DNA from: Opitutales bacterium
Lineage (GTDB): Bacteria > Verrucomicrobiota > Verrucomicrobiia > Opitutales > T3Sed10-336
Reading direction: 5' to 3'
Assembly (NCBI GenBank): GCA_022565335.1
Contig: JAIUMY010000006.1
Location: forward strand, 1 to 62,515
Length of the DNA: 62,515 nucleotides
The translations under genes and the position numbers were made by a program. The notes under the pieces were generated by a model. The model was given only the letters and a program-made list of their open reading frames with translations. It was not told the DNA's origin and made no database searches. Position 1 is the stretch's first letter; every line of letters begins with the position of its first letter. Below are positions 52,734 to 62,515 of this stretch, one piece after another.

Positions 52734-53459
52734 ATGAAATACCAAACTAATCCTATTCTGGCTTCGGCGATTCTTTTCGGCGGGGCATCTTTCTTTGCGC
52801 ATACCTCTTCTGCCCAGCAGGGCTGGGAAGGCAGTGCCTCGCTGGAAGTGCAAAACCGCTATGTTGCGGAAGGGATCAGTGAGGACAATGACGCCGACGG
52901 GTTTTTCTTTGGCGAAATTGCCTTTGAAAAAGCGGACTTCACCTTGGGAGCGGCCTACGTGCAGGCGATCAGCGGATCGATCTACAACGAGGTCAATCTC
53001 TTTGCCGAGTACGCTTTTGACCTGGGCGAATTCGTGCCCTTCGTCGGGGTGCAGTGGAACACTTTTCCGGCCGAAGGGGATGACAACGAAGGCGAGGCCT
53101 TTGTTGGCTTCGATTGGGAGGCCTGGGAAGATTTGACCGTTTATGGCGAATTTTTCTACGAGTTCTACGATGTGCGGGGAGGTTTCTTTACCTTCGGCGC
53201 GGAGTATGAATTGGCGGAAGTGGTCGAAGGCATCGTTTTCACTCCCTACGCTGAAATTGGGGTGGATTTCGGTTTTGTTTCCGAGAGCCGCCGGCTGATC
53301 GAGAACAACTTTCAAATTGGTCTGGTGGCTAGCCACGAGCTGGAGAATGGTGTCGAACTGTTTGCCGGGCTGAATCACAGCTTCGCCTTGAACAATCTTG
53401 ACCGTGAAGATGAAGGTGATGTGACCTGGGGCGGCGTTGGCGTGGCCTTTGGGTTCTAA
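52734..53459 (+). CDS. outer-membrane beta-barrel-like protein (TIGR02001-like)
   Basis: 241 residues with a signal peptide (ILASAILFGGASFFAHTSSA, cleavage before QQGW). The mature chain alternates short strands rich in F, Y, E and D (FGEIAFEKADFTLGAAYVQAISGS; VNLFAEYAFDLGEFVPFVGVQW; TPYAEIGVDFGFVS) and ends in aromatic F (VGVAFGF), a beta-barrel signature. It resembles the TIGR02001 family, of unknown function. An upstream 43-residue extension in the same frame is rejected. A paralogue-like protein is encoded at 57842-58543. The candidate box and hairpin upstream suggest regulated expression. Confidence 0.78.
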   Translation: MKYQTNPILASAILFGGASFFAHTSSAQQGWEGSASLEVQNRYVAEGISEDNDADGFFFGEIAFEKADFTLGAAYVQAISGSIYNEVNLFAEYAFDLGEFVPFVGVQWNTFPAEGDDNEGEAFVGFDWEAWEDLTVYGEFFYEFYDVRGGFFTFGAEYELAEVVEGIVFTPYAEIGVDFGFVSESRRLIENNFQIGLVASHELENGVELFAGLNHSFALNNLDREDEGDVTWGGVGVAFGF

Positions 53460-53483
53460 TACAGCGTTAATCAAACATTCCGA

Positions 53484-53517
53484 AAGGCATCTTCCCGGGT
53501 TGGGAAGATGCCTTTTT
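53484..53517. terminator. Rho-independent terminator
   Basis: GGCATCTTCCC (53486-53496) and GGGAAGATGCC (53502-53512) pair perfectly around a five-base loop; a five-T run follows. It closes the outer-membrane protein gene. Confidence 0.9.
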
Positions 53518-53568
53518 GGCGTGATTTTTCTGGGCGACTGGAGTTTTTAAGCCGGCTGATGAAACTAT

Positions 53569-53660
53569 AGTCGGAGGGGGTTTATCCCCCGACTCCAGCG
53601 ATTTGGAAAGAGTGTGACGATTTAACCAGGTCGAGATCGGGGCGTAAAGCCCCTCCGACG
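53569..53660. repeat. REP-like palindromes (GTCGG...CCGAC type)
   Basis: Two neighbouring hairpins: one of the form AGTCGGAGGGGG-TTTAT-CCCCCGACT (53569-53595) and one of the form TCGGGGC-GTAA-AGCCCCTCCGA (53637-53658). They are in opposite orientation, forming a pair, as bacterial REP/BIME elements often do. The intergenic region (53460-53718) holds nothing else. Confidence 0.55.
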
Positions 53661-53718
53661 GGAAATCTATATCGAGGGAGGTAACCCCATCTTCTACCGG
53701 AAAAGCCCTCACCTGAGG

Positions 53719-54195
53719 TCAATTCAACCAAACGATCGCGGCATTGAGGGCAGTGGCGAAAGCGACCCAGAGGCCGTAGGGCAGAAAAAGAAAGCGGGCA
53801 CCGCGGGAAGGCGTGGTGAGGAGGAAGGCGACGATCAAAGCCAATAAGGCACCAACCACCAAGAGGGCGGCCAAAGGCATTTGGAGGCCAAAAAAGACCG
53901 CGGACCAAAGACCGTTGAGGATCAATTGCCCGATCCAAAGGAGCAAGGCTGGCTGGCGGAGGGATGGTCGGGTTTTCCAGATCAGCCAACCAGCCACAGC
54001 AATCATTATATACAAGACGGTCCAGACCGGACCAAAAACCCAGTTCGGCGGATTCCAGGAGGGCTTTTCCAGGGTGCCATACCATTCGCCGGGTTGAAAT
54101 TGCGTCCCGCTGTAGGCGGTAGCGGCGACAATCAGAAAGAAGAGGCTCAGGGATAGGGCGTTTTTGGTGGAGACCATGGTGGGGGGATTTTTCAT
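53719..54195 (-). CDS. tspO: TspO/MBR family protein
   Basis: 158 residues with five membrane helices, the length of the family. TLEKPSWNPPNWVFGPVWTVLYIMIAVAGW carries the conserved tryptophan-rich PxWxPPxWxFGPVW signature, and LLLWIGQLILNGLWSAVFFG the next. TspO proteins bind porphyrins and other tetrapyrroles; in bacteria they act in stress responses. It lies six bases downstream of the ABC-2 permease gene in the same direction, so it is likely part of that operon. Confidence 0.94.
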   Translation of the reverse strand: MKNPPTMVSTKNALSLSLFFLIVAATAYSGTQFQPGEWYGTLEKPSWNPPNWVFGPVWTVLYIMIAVAGWLIWKTRPSLRQPALLLWIGQLILNGLWSAVFFGLQMPLAALLVVGALLALIVAFLLTTPSRGARFLFLPYGLWVAFATALNAAIVWLN

Positions 54196-54201
54196 TTGGG
54201 G

Positions 54202-55062
54202 TTATTCGCGGAGTTTTTTGCCGGTGTGGAGGAGGTGCCAGGCATGGAGACCGCAGAGTAGAACCAGGGCGGTCAAAATGCCCAGTCCAATCCAGGGGGA
54301 GACATCAGAGACCCCGGTCATGCCGTAGCGCAGGCCGTTGATCATGTAAAGGATCGGATTGGCCAGAGACACCGCTTGCCAGAAAGGCGGCAGCATGGAA
54401 ATGGAATAAAACACGCCCCCCAGAAAGGTCAGCGGCATGAGAAAGAAGCTGGGCAGAAGATTGATCTGATCAAAGGTCTCCGAATAGATGGCTACGATGA
54501 TTCCGAAGAGGGCAAAACCGATCGCCGTCAGGAGCATGAAGACAATGGTAAAGAGGGGATAGGCCACGGTGCCCGCCCCCATGAGTGAAGCCACCAGCCA
54601 GATGATGAGGCCGGTAACGACGGCGCGAACAACACTCGCTCCGACATAGGCCATGATAATTTGCAGAGGAGTGAGGGGCGTGACCAACACATCGACGATG
54701 GCCCCGTGGATTTTGGCAATGAAGAGGGAAAAGGAGCTGTTGAGAAAGGCGTTATTGATGAGGTTGAGCATCATGAGGCCCGGCACCAGAAAATCGATAT
54801 AGGGGATGCCCTCGATTTCCTGCAAGCGGCTGCCGAGAGAGAATCCGAAAACGACAAAATACAGAAGGGTGGTGAGAACCGGGCTGACGATGGATTGCCC
54901 GGCGATTTTCATAAAGCGTTGGATTTCCCGTACCAAAAGGGCGTAAGTGCCCCGCCAACCGTGATTGCGCAAGGCGTTCTTCCGGGCCCCGGCAATTTTC
55001 CGGCGGGCGCTGGCGGTGGTAGGCTCCGACGCGGGAGAGGAGGCTTCAAGAGGTGGCTTCAT
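54202..55062 (-). CDS. ABC-2 type transporter permease
   Basis: 286 residues from the ATG at 55060-55062 (MKPPLEASS). Six helices are seen after a basic soluble start: SIVSPVLTTLLYFVVFGFSLGSR, ...YIDFLVPGLMMLNLINNAFLNSSFSLFIAKI, then LTPLQIIMAYVGASVVRAVVTGLII and the last AVSLANPILYMINGLRYGM. These fit ABC2_membrane. The ATPase gene ends 17 bases into it, so both are translated together. It exports a compound that cannot be named from sequence. Confidence 0.88.
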   Translation of the reverse strand: MKPPLEASSPASEPTTASARRKIAGARKNALRNHGWRGTYALLVREIQRFMKIAGQSIVSPVLTTLLYFVVFGFSLGSRLQEIEGIPYIDFLVPGLMMLNLINNAFLNSSFSLFIAKIHGAIVDVLVTPLTPLQIIMAYVGASVVRAVVTGLIIWLVASLMGAGTVAYPLFTIVFMLLTAIGFALFGIIVAIYSETFDQINLLPSFFLMPLTFLGGVFYSISMLPPFWQAVSLANPILYMINGLRYGMTGVSDVSPWIGLGILTALVLLCGLHAWHLLHTGKKLRE

Positions 55063-56023
55063 CGTCAGTTTGTAAAAGTTCGCGGAAAATGTCTTCCAGA
55101 CGGCTTTGCCGGGTTTCGACATCCATGATCGAAACGCCATGTTGGCCCAAAAGCTCAAACAGGCGGGGCAGGGTGGGTTCTTTTTCGTCGAGGCGGAAGT
55201 GGAAATGATACTCGTTTTTTTCGCCCTCTTCCCATTGGTAGGTCCGGAGTTTCCCCGAAAGTTCCTCTGGAAGCGGTTGGGCGGTGCGCAAGGTGACCTT
55301 TTTGCGACCGAATTTATCCATCAGATGGTCACGCCGTTCCACCAGTAAGAGTCGGCCCCGGTTGATGACCCCGATGCGGTCGGCCAATTTTTCCGCCTCT
55401 TCGAGGTAGTGGGTGGTGAGGACAATGGTGGTCCCGCTTTCCCGTAATTCGCGAACGTATTGCCAGAGGTCGTCCCGCAACTCCACATCGACCCCAGCGG
55501 TCGGTTCGTCCAGAAAAAGCAGGGCCGGATCGTGCATGAGGGCCTTGGCGATCATCAGACGGCGCTTCATGCCACCGGAAAGATTCCGGGTGTTGTCCTT
55601 CTCCTTTCCTTCCAGAGAAAGCCTTTTCATCAGCGCGCGGGCTTTTTGGTCGGGGTGGCGGACGCCGAAATACCCCCCTTGGGAAGAGACTGTTTCCAAG
55701 CTTTGAAAAAATCCGTCGAAGTTGAGTTCCTGGGGCACCAATCCGGTGATTTGCCTAGCCTTGGCGTAGTCTTTACGGGCATCGAATCCGGCGACCGAGA
55801 TTTGTCCCTCAAAGTGCGCCTGGAGACCGCAGATACACTCGATCATGGTGGTTTTTCCCGCGCCATTTACCCCTAGCAGGGCAAAAATCTCGCCGGGTTC
55901 GATCTCGAGATCCACGTTACGCAGGGCTTGGAGGTTGCCGAAGGATTTACTCAGGCCGCGGACGGTAAGAACGGGCCCGGCAAAATTTTCGGTGGGCGTG
56001 GGTGCGGTAGCGAAATTCGGCAT
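55046..56023 (-). CDS. ABC transporter ATP-binding protein (export, ABC-2 partner)
   Basis: 325 residues: ALLGVNGAGKTTMIECICGLQ (Walker A), LSGGMKRRLMIAKALMHDPALLFLDEPTAGVDVELR, and the H-loop in VLTTHYLEEAEKLADRIGVI. The C-terminal 90 residues (KVTLRTAQPLPEEL..., FELLGQHGVSIMDVET) form the typical added domain. The TAGVD form with LTTHYLEEAE is characteristic of NodI/CcmA-like exporters. Partner: the permease encoded next. Confidence 0.92.
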   Translation of the reverse strand: MPNFATAPTPTENFAGPVLTVRGLSKSFGNLQALRNVDLEIEPGEIFALLGVNGAGKTTMIECICGLQAHFEGQISVAGFDARKDYAKARQITGLVPQELNFDGFFQSLETVSSQGGYFGVRHPDQKARALMKRLSLEGKEKDNTRNLSGGMKRRLMIAKALMHDPALLFLDEPTAGVDVELRDDLWQYVRELRESGTTIVLTTHYLEEAEKLADRIGVINRGRLLLVERRDHLMDKFGRKKVTLRTAQPLPEELSGKLRTYQWEEGEKNEYHFHFRLDEKEPTLPRLFELLGQHGVSIMDVETRQSRLEDIFRELLQTDDEATS

Positions 56024-56122
56024 GTTATGCAGTGTACCGCAAATGTGAAAAAGAGAAAGCCGCGAAAAGAAAAGCGGGATTTTTCCCGCAGGGGTGAATT
56101 GAGTGGACGCGGAGCGGGGAAC

Positions 56123-56896
56123 ATGATGGCTTGGGGAATGCGTGTGTATTCGTGGAATGTGAATGGCTTTCGGGCGGTTTTAAAAAAAGGCTTTGCCGAT
56201 TTCTGGGCGGAGACGCAGCCGGATATTCTGGCTCTCCAGGAGATTAAGGCCCGCCCCGAGCAAGTGGATTTTGCGGCCGAGGGGTATCATGCCTATTGGC
56301 ATCCGGCGGAGAAACCGGGTTATTCCGGAACCGCGGTTTTCTCGCGGCGCCAGGCCGAGGAGGTATCGGTGGGAATTCCTTCCTTGGCAGAGGATCCCGA
56401 GGGACGGGTGCAGCGGCTGACCTTTCCGGAGTTTCATTTGATCAATGTGTATGTACCCAACGCCAAGCGGGACCTGAGCCGGTTGGAATACCGGGAAAAG
56501 GTTTTTGATCCCGCCTTGAAAGCCTATTTGCAGGAATTGGATCGTGACCGGCCGGTGGTTTTTTGCGGCGATTTCAATGTAGCCCATGAGGAGATTGACC
56601 TCGCCAATCCACGGAGCAACCGGCGCAATGCGGGGTTTACCGATGAGGAGAGGAAAGGCTTTGGCCTGTTGTTGGAGGCTGGATTTATCGATACCTTCCG
56701 TGTTCGGCATCCCGGTGAGGCCGGTCACTACTCCTGGTGGTCCTACCGGGCGGGGGCCCGGGGACGGAATGTCGGGTGGAGAATCGATTACGTTGGCGTT
56801 TCCAAGCGCTTGGACAAAAAGGTGAAACAAGCCTTCATCCTTCCCAAGGTGATGGGGTCCGACCATTGCCCGGTGGGGATTGAATTGGCCGAATAA
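56123..56896 (+). CDS. xth: exodeoxyribonuclease III (AP endonuclease)
   Basis: 257 residues from the ATG at 56123 (or 56126). Motifs are those of the Xth/Ape1 family: RVYSWNVNGFRAVLKKGF, ILALQEIKA (catalytic E), NVYVPNAKRDLSRLEYR, VVFCGDFNVAHEEIDLANPRSN, and the terminal DYVGVSKRL and MGSDHCPVGIEL with SDH. It cuts abasic sites left by glycosylases. A SMUG1-like glycosylase follows after 17 bases on the same strand. Confidence 0.95.
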   Translation: MMAWGMRVYSWNVNGFRAVLKKGFADFWAETQPDILALQEIKARPEQVDFAAEGYHAYWHPAEKPGYSGTAVFSRRQAEEVSVGIPSLAEDPEGRVQRLTFPEFHLINVYVPNAKRDLSRLEYREKVFDPALKAYLQELDRDRPVVFCGDFNVAHEEIDLANPRSNRRNAGFTDEERKGFGLLLEAGFIDTFRVRHPGEAGHYSWWSYRAGARGRNVGWRIDYVGVSKRLDKKVKQAFILPKVMGSDHCPVGIELAE

Positions 56897-56913
56897 GGAA
56901 AGGTAAGGCTACT

Positions 56914-57648
56914 ATGAATACAGAAAAAGAGAGAGTCGAAGCAATGGTCCGGGCGGCGCGGGCGCTGAGCGAAAAAGTCAATCAATTGACCTTTGCCGAA
57001 CCAGTTACGCATACCTACAATCCCCTGGACTATGCTTGGGAAGGGCACTTCCAGTATTTACAGAAAGCCGCCGCCACGAGCAAAAAAGTACTTTTTCTCG
57101 GGATGAATCCCGGCCCTTGGGGCATGGCCCAAACAGGGGTGCCTTTTGGCGAGATCCCTCATGTCCGGGACTGGTTGGGAATCAACCCGGTCATTCAAAA
57201 GCCGAGCCCCGAGCATCCCAAAAGGCCGATTGACGGATTTGCCTGCACCCGTTCCGAGGTCAGCGGCAAGCGGCTTTGGGGGTATTTTGCGAAGACCTTC
57301 GGCGCGGCGGATAGGTTCTTCGCTGATCATTTCGTCGCCAATTACTGTCCCCTGGTGTTTATGGAGGAGACTGGCCGCAATCGGACTCCGGACAAATTGC
57401 CCCGGGCCGAGCGGGAGCCACTTTTGGCCTATTGCGATGAGCATCTGCGTGAAATCGTGCGCATTCTCTCCCCCGAATGGGTTGTCGGGGTCGGCGGGTT
57501 TGCCTTGGTGCAGGCGGAGCGGGCCTTGGCGGAAGGGCCAAAAGTCTCACTGGGGAGGGTGCTCCATCCCAGCCCGGCAAGCCCCCATGCGAACCGGGAT
57601 TGGCCGGGGACCGCAGAAAGGCAACTGCGGGAGCAAGGGATTTGGTAA
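56914..57648 (+). CDS. SMUG1-family (family 3) uracil-DNA glycosylase
   Basis: 244 residues. The uracil-recognition motif is LGMNPGPWGMAQTGVPFGEI and the second catalytic loop is HPSPASPHANRDWPGTAE; VVGVGGFALVQAERAL is between them. These are the defining features of SMUG1. It would remove uracil and 5-hydroxymethyluracil from DNA. The gene starts 17 bases after the AP endonuclease gene, so glycosylase and AP endonuclease form a base-excision-repair operon. It is the second glycosylase in the window (see 1556-2551). Confidence 0.93.
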   Translation: MNTEKERVEAMVRAARALSEKVNQLTFAEPVTHTYNPLDYAWEGHFQYLQKAAATSKKVLFLGMNPGPWGMAQTGVPFGEIPHVRDWLGINPVIQKPSPEHPKRPIDGFACTRSEVSGKRLWGYFAKTFGAADRFFADHFVANYCPLVFMEETGRNRTPDKLPRAEREPLLAYCDEHLREIVRILSPEWVVGVGGFALVQAERALAEGPKVSLGRVLHPSPASPHANRDWPGTAERQLREQGIW

Positions 57649-57714
57649 GTTCTTGCACGGCGGGCTTTTTTTTAGCGCAAAAGGGAAAAATTTTGTCTTA
57701 AAAGTAACTTTCTC

Positions 57715-57743
57715 TTGACGAATCGTGACTTTTGCGGTCTAAA
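57715..57743 (+). promoter_or_regulatory. sigma-70 type promoter for the second outer-membrane protein gene
   Basis: TTGACG at 57715-57720 and TCTAAA at 57738-57743 are separated by 17 bases, the optimal distance. The -35 matches 5 of 6 consensus bases. It lies about 100 bases before the ATG at 57842. Confidence 0.65.
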
Positions 57744-57799
57744 GGTTATCGTATTGCAAGATTGGCAACCTTCTTGCTTATGCAACTTTTGTGGTTTTA

Positions 57800-57841
57800 T
57801 CCACAAACACACAAACAAACACACAAACAACAAAACACATT
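57800..57841 (+). promoter_or_regulatory. CA-rich leader without Shine-Dalgarno sequence
   Basis: About 40 bases immediately before the ATG consist almost only of A and C with repeated ACAAACAC units, and no AGGAGG-like sequence precedes the start. Such a leader is unstructured; it may be bound by ribosomal protein S1. Confidence 0.5.
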
Positions 57842-58543
57842 ATGAAAAACACCTTAAAAGTTCTGTCCGTGGCCGCTTTGGCCGCTCCGGCTTCTTTGTT
57901 CGGTCAAATCGCTTTTGATGAAGCAACCGTGACCGTCGAATTTGCCTTTGAATCCGAGTACTCCTTGCGTGGCGTTAAACTTGGTGGACCTTCCATCCAG
58001 CCCAGCATCCTTTACGAAGTACAAGGATTCTACGCCGAAATCTGGTCTACCTCCGATGTTCGCAGCGGCAGTGGAGAGTCCGGTGAAGTCGACTACACCA
58101 TCGGTTATGCCTGGGACATCGACGCCATCACTGCTGACGTTGGATTCACCTACTATAGTTTCACTGATGAGACTGACACTCAGGAAATCTATGCTGGCGC
58201 TATGCTGAACCTGGATGAAATCCCGGTTGATCCCAGCCTTTACTTGTTCTACGACATTGAACTCAAAGATTGGACTATTGAAGGTGCTCTTGACTACTCC
58301 ATCGGCCTTGCTGAGTTCGTGGGCGCTGAAGCCGATCTCGAATTGGGAGCTTTCCTGGGTCACGTTTGGGTCGACGAAGATGGTTCTCCTGACTACTTCT
58401 ACTACGGAGTTTCCGCTGACGTCGTTTACTCCTTCACTGACGCCGCCTATGGTTCCGTTGGTGTGCGTTATGCTGCCAACAACGAAGACATGAATCCTGA
58501 CCAGCAAATCTGGTGGGGTGCCGCCGTTGGCGTGTCCTTCTAA
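57842..58543 (+). CDS. outer-membrane beta-barrel-like protein, TIGR02001-type
   Basis: 233 residues. The signal peptide MKNTLKVLSVAALAAPASLFG is cut probably before QIAF. The mature protein begins FDEATVTVEFAFESEYSLRGVKLGGPSIQPSILYE, which is close to the N-terminal block of TIGR02001 proteins, continues with acidic, aromatic strands and ends in F (WWGAAVGVSF). It is expressed from a good promoter with an SD-less leader and ends in a strong terminator, which suggests high expression. Codon use is biased to GTT, CTC and GAC. Confidence 0.82.
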   Translation: MKNTLKVLSVAALAAPASLFGQIAFDEATVTVEFAFESEYSLRGVKLGGPSIQPSILYEVQGFYAEIWSTSDVRSGSGESGEVDYTIGYAWDIDAITADVGFTYYSFTDETDTQEIYAGAMLNLDEIPVDPSLYLFYDIELKDWTIEGALDYSIGLAEFVGAEADLELGAFLGHVWVDEDGSPDYFYYGVSADVVYSFTDAAYGSVGVRYAANNEDMNPDQQIWWGAAVGVSF

Positions 58544-58569
58544 TCTTTTAGATAAAGATTAACCTTTCA

Positions 58570-58602
58570 AAGCCCCGGCTCAAAAGAGCCGGGGCTTTTT
58601 TG
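58570..58602. terminator. Rho-independent terminator
   Basis: AGCCCCGGCTC and GAGCCGGGGCT pair with an AAAA loop and are followed by six T. It ends the outer-membrane protein transcript at 58543. Confidence 0.9.
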
Positions 58603-58779
58603 CGGGCTGAGGTCCCGCACTACCAGAACCTTCCTCGTTCCTCTCTACACTGGTAGCTGCGGGCTTTAGCCGCAGTTTCGATTCGGCTGGAAAACGATCT
58701 TTTCTCCGAGGGGGTAGGGCTTGCGAAAGGAATGGCCCCGTTGGACCAGTCGGTACACAACGCGGGCTGAAGTCCCGCG
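58602..58779. repeat. three REP-like hairpins (GCGGGCTGARGTCCCGC type)
   Basis: GCGGGCTGAGGTCCCGC at 58602-58618, GCTGCGGGCTTTAGCCGCAG at 58656-58675 and CGCGGGCTGAAGTCCCGCG at 58761-58779. The first and third have the same core. The 320-base intergenic stretch up to the lacZ start holds nothing else that I can support. Confidence 0.55.
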
Positions 58780-58791
58780 CTCCCGCATTAG

Positions 58792-61986
<3,195 letters not shown>

Positions 61987-62515
61987 TGTACGACCCTACA
62001 AAGTAAAAGCGCCCGGAGAGACCTTTGTGTTCCCAAAAGCGGTTTAAGGGAAACCAAAGTGCGTATCGATAAACCAAAGTAACGCTCCCTTCGCCTGGCT
62101 CAAGGTCTGCGACAAACCAGCTCGGGGCTTGACCGTCCACCGGGTGGTTGTTTGAGGTCCGTGCCTTCACGAATCAACTCGGCAGGAATAAACCCGTCGA
62201 TATTCTGACCACCGCCCTCTAATGCGAGACTAGGGTGTTTCCGAGGCCTTAGGAGTGTTGCGCGCAGGGACATAAAGTCCCCGCTCGCTGTCGAAAAGGG
62301 GCGACATATCCGTTTTCCGAAGCATTGCGCTCAGGGGCGCAAGGCCCCCGTTCGCTTTTTGCGCCAAGCGGGGACCTCGTGTCCCTGCGCGGAGTACTTC
62401 AAGCCAGGGACATAAACACACGCCCCACCACACCGCGCGGCCGCTTTCCCTGTCGCGCCGTAGCTTTAGCGAAGGCGGAAGCGGCTGCGCGGAACACTCC
62501 GACCCCGCCAGTCTC
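61987..62515. other. 530-base intergenic end of the window, rich in REP-like palindromes
   Basis: No supported gene. Palindromes lie at 62264-62284 and 62368-62388 (same arms as 25607-25627), 62332-62350 (CAGGGGC-type), and about 62457-62479 (CCGTAGCTTTAGCGAAGG). The AACCAAAGT motif occurs twice near 62050-62080. Confidence 0.5.

Overview
The window looks like chromosomal DNA of a Gram-negative bacterium, most probably a member of the Verrucomicrobiota (Opitutales/Puniceicoccales-like). This is inferred from the gene families: DUF2851, YugP-type Zn peptidase, RAYT transposases, TIGR02001-like outer-membrane proteins, type IV pilus PilC, a stand-alone squalene/phytoene synthase, and many secreted proteins with signal peptides. 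No rRNA or other taxonomic marker is present, so the assignment is tentative.

Layout. 1-11 kb: a truncated fumarylacetoacetase-family fragment behind a RAYT transposase, then a family-4-like uracil-DNA glycosylase with an RluA-type pseudouridine synthase, a CysQ-like phosphatase, a SNF2 helicase/ABC-F pair, a membrane zinc peptidase and a second RAYT. 11-25 kb: CvpA-like membrane protein and ParA, DUF2851, PyrF, DapF with squalene/phytoene synthase, an ABC ATPase with its solute-binding protein but no permease, a degenerate NtrC-like regulator with PilC, tRNA-Gly(TCC), AguB-like amidase, and a DsbD-alpha/redoxin pair. 25-28 kb: a small LITAF-like zinc-ribbon membrane protein, SufU and a Tat-exported 5'-nucleotidase.

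28-41 kb is a defence island. A type I restriction-modification locus (hsdM, hsdS ... hsdR, then a YgjP-like metallopeptidase) is interrupted between hsdS and hsdR by an oppositely oriented pair (a D12-class adenine methylase overlapping a ParB-like protein with a HEPN-like C-terminus), two gene remnants, and an AbiEi/AbiEii type IV toxin-antitoxin with a perfect inverted-repeat operator candidate. Degenerate heptamer repeats mark the hsdM/hsdS junction and the boundary between the two HsdS target-recognition domains.

41-51 kb is the most unusual part. One open reading frame joins a membrane histidine kinase to a complete MgtA-type P-type ATPase (about 1207 aa). It is followed by a small MgtE-N-like protein and MgtE, then an OmpR-family response regulator without its own kinase gene and a divergent Na/Pi cotransporter. 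Similar direct-repeat boxes of period 10 bp lie upstream of the fused gene, between the regulator and the Pi transporter, and upstream of an outer-membrane protein gene at 52.7 kb. I propose that kinase, ATPase, MgtE, regulator and Pi transporter form one transporter-coupled signalling system for Mg and phosphate homeostasis.

51-62.5 kb: DUF6314-like protein, DMT transporter, two outer-membrane beta-barrel-like proteins, TspO, an ABC-2 exporter, a base-excision-repair pair (ExoIII/SMUG1-like) and a GH2 beta-galactosidase. REP-like palindromes with conserved arms occur at several intergenic sites and may be the substrates of the two RAYTs.
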